Shown one piece after another: positions 63,720-64,000 of a DNA stretch of 64,000 nt. The stretch's first letter is position 1, and the number at the start of each line of letters is the position of its first letter. The DNA is from Ustulina deusta (lineage: Eukaryota; Ascomycota; Sordariomycetes; Xylariales; Xylariaceae): assembly GCA_023159155.1 (NCBI GenBank), contig JAJNNX010000024.1:372001-436000 (forward strand), written 5' to 3'. The notes under the pieces are model-generated. The model made no database searches, had not been told where the DNA came from, and worked only from the letters and a program-made list of their open reading frames with translations. Both the position numbers and the translations under genes were made by a program.

Positions 63720-64000
63720 TAATTTTTTTTTTTTTAGAATTATTATTTTTAATAATTTTTAATTAGTAAGTTTTTTTTTTTTCTTAAGTTCTTTGCTTTG
63801 CTTTTTTTTTAAGCTTTTTTTTATTAATTTTTAAAAATATCTAGTTTTATAAAAAAATCTAAATCTATTAAAACCAAGCAATATGTCATTTTAGCTTTTT
63901 TAATTAAATAAATTAAAAATAAAGTTATGTTTTATTTTTATTATTTTAGTTTTTTTTTTTTATAAAATAACAAATAGCATTTTTTATTATAAAAAATATA
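63283..64000 (-). mobile_element. LTR retrotransposon family F, copy 2, 3' end (continues beyond window)
   Basis: 63283-63719 is the reverse complement of the F LTR and 63720-64000 that of the F interior just left of its right LTR (about 46.75-47.05 kb). The element therefore runs on the minus strand with its 3' LTR at 63283. An A-rich tract beside the LTR on the minus strand agrees. The 5' end and target duplication lie outside the window. Confidence 0.8.

Noticed and set aside
1..64000. Mitochondrial or other organelle genome
   Set aside because: The AT content would fit, but there are no rRNAs, tRNAs or respiratory genes, and the nested LTR elements are nuclear.

Overview
This window looks like an AT-rich, gene-free block of a filamentous ascomycete (Pezizomycotina) nuclear genome. 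I see no intact protein-coding gene, rRNA or credible tRNA. Most of the 64 kb is very AT-rich, dense in TpA and full of stops in all frames. Where repeat copies can be compared, they differ mainly by C-to-T and G-to-A changes on both strands. That is the mark of RIP (repeat-induced point mutation) acting on transposons. The block could be an AT isochore between gene-rich segments or part of a regional centromere; sequence alone cannot separate these.

Layout, left to right. 1-884: featureless AT. 890-6907: an LTR retrotransposon (family Z copy 1, minus strand, duplication ACTAA). 9924-10282: a 359-bp short element (M1). 11072-18986: a second LTR family (H). 23331-31835: Z copy A, split by a 4.5-kb non-coding LTR element (G, 25890-30369) whose interior is an array of about 18 short palindromes. 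31609-47631: a three-level nest, with Z copy B (38946-44786, duplication CTAAT) inside family F (34911-47568), which sits inside Z copy D. 47800-49210: GC-richer minisatellites holding a TA-flanked MITE with long inverted repeats (N, 48108-48514). 49687-50104: a foldback element. 51147-57751: Z copy C (duplication ATTAT), carrying an almost unmutated solo LTR (54747-54971) and a 945-bp miniature element with 251-bp direct terminal repeats (56001-56945). 57790-59257: tandem repeats and hairpins. 59467-59825: M2. 60440-60956: an inverted copy of the repeat at 49270-49680. 60957-61555: a sharply bounded GC island with a TATA box. 61640-63282: a fossil interior with one 111-codon open stretch. 63283 to the end: one end of a second F copy, minus strand.

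The elements date each other. Z copies and F were inserted and heavily mutated; F entered D and B later entered F; G entered A; the solo LTR and miniature element entered C last and kept much of their GC. Sibling Z copies give the empty-site sequence, so several insertion boundaries and target duplications are fixed to within a base. The most unusual objects are the palindrome-array element G, the miniature direct-repeat element with an apparent 10-bp target duplication and one-sided mutation, the minisatellite with its MITE, and the GC island at 61 kb. No new enzymatic or defence system is supported.
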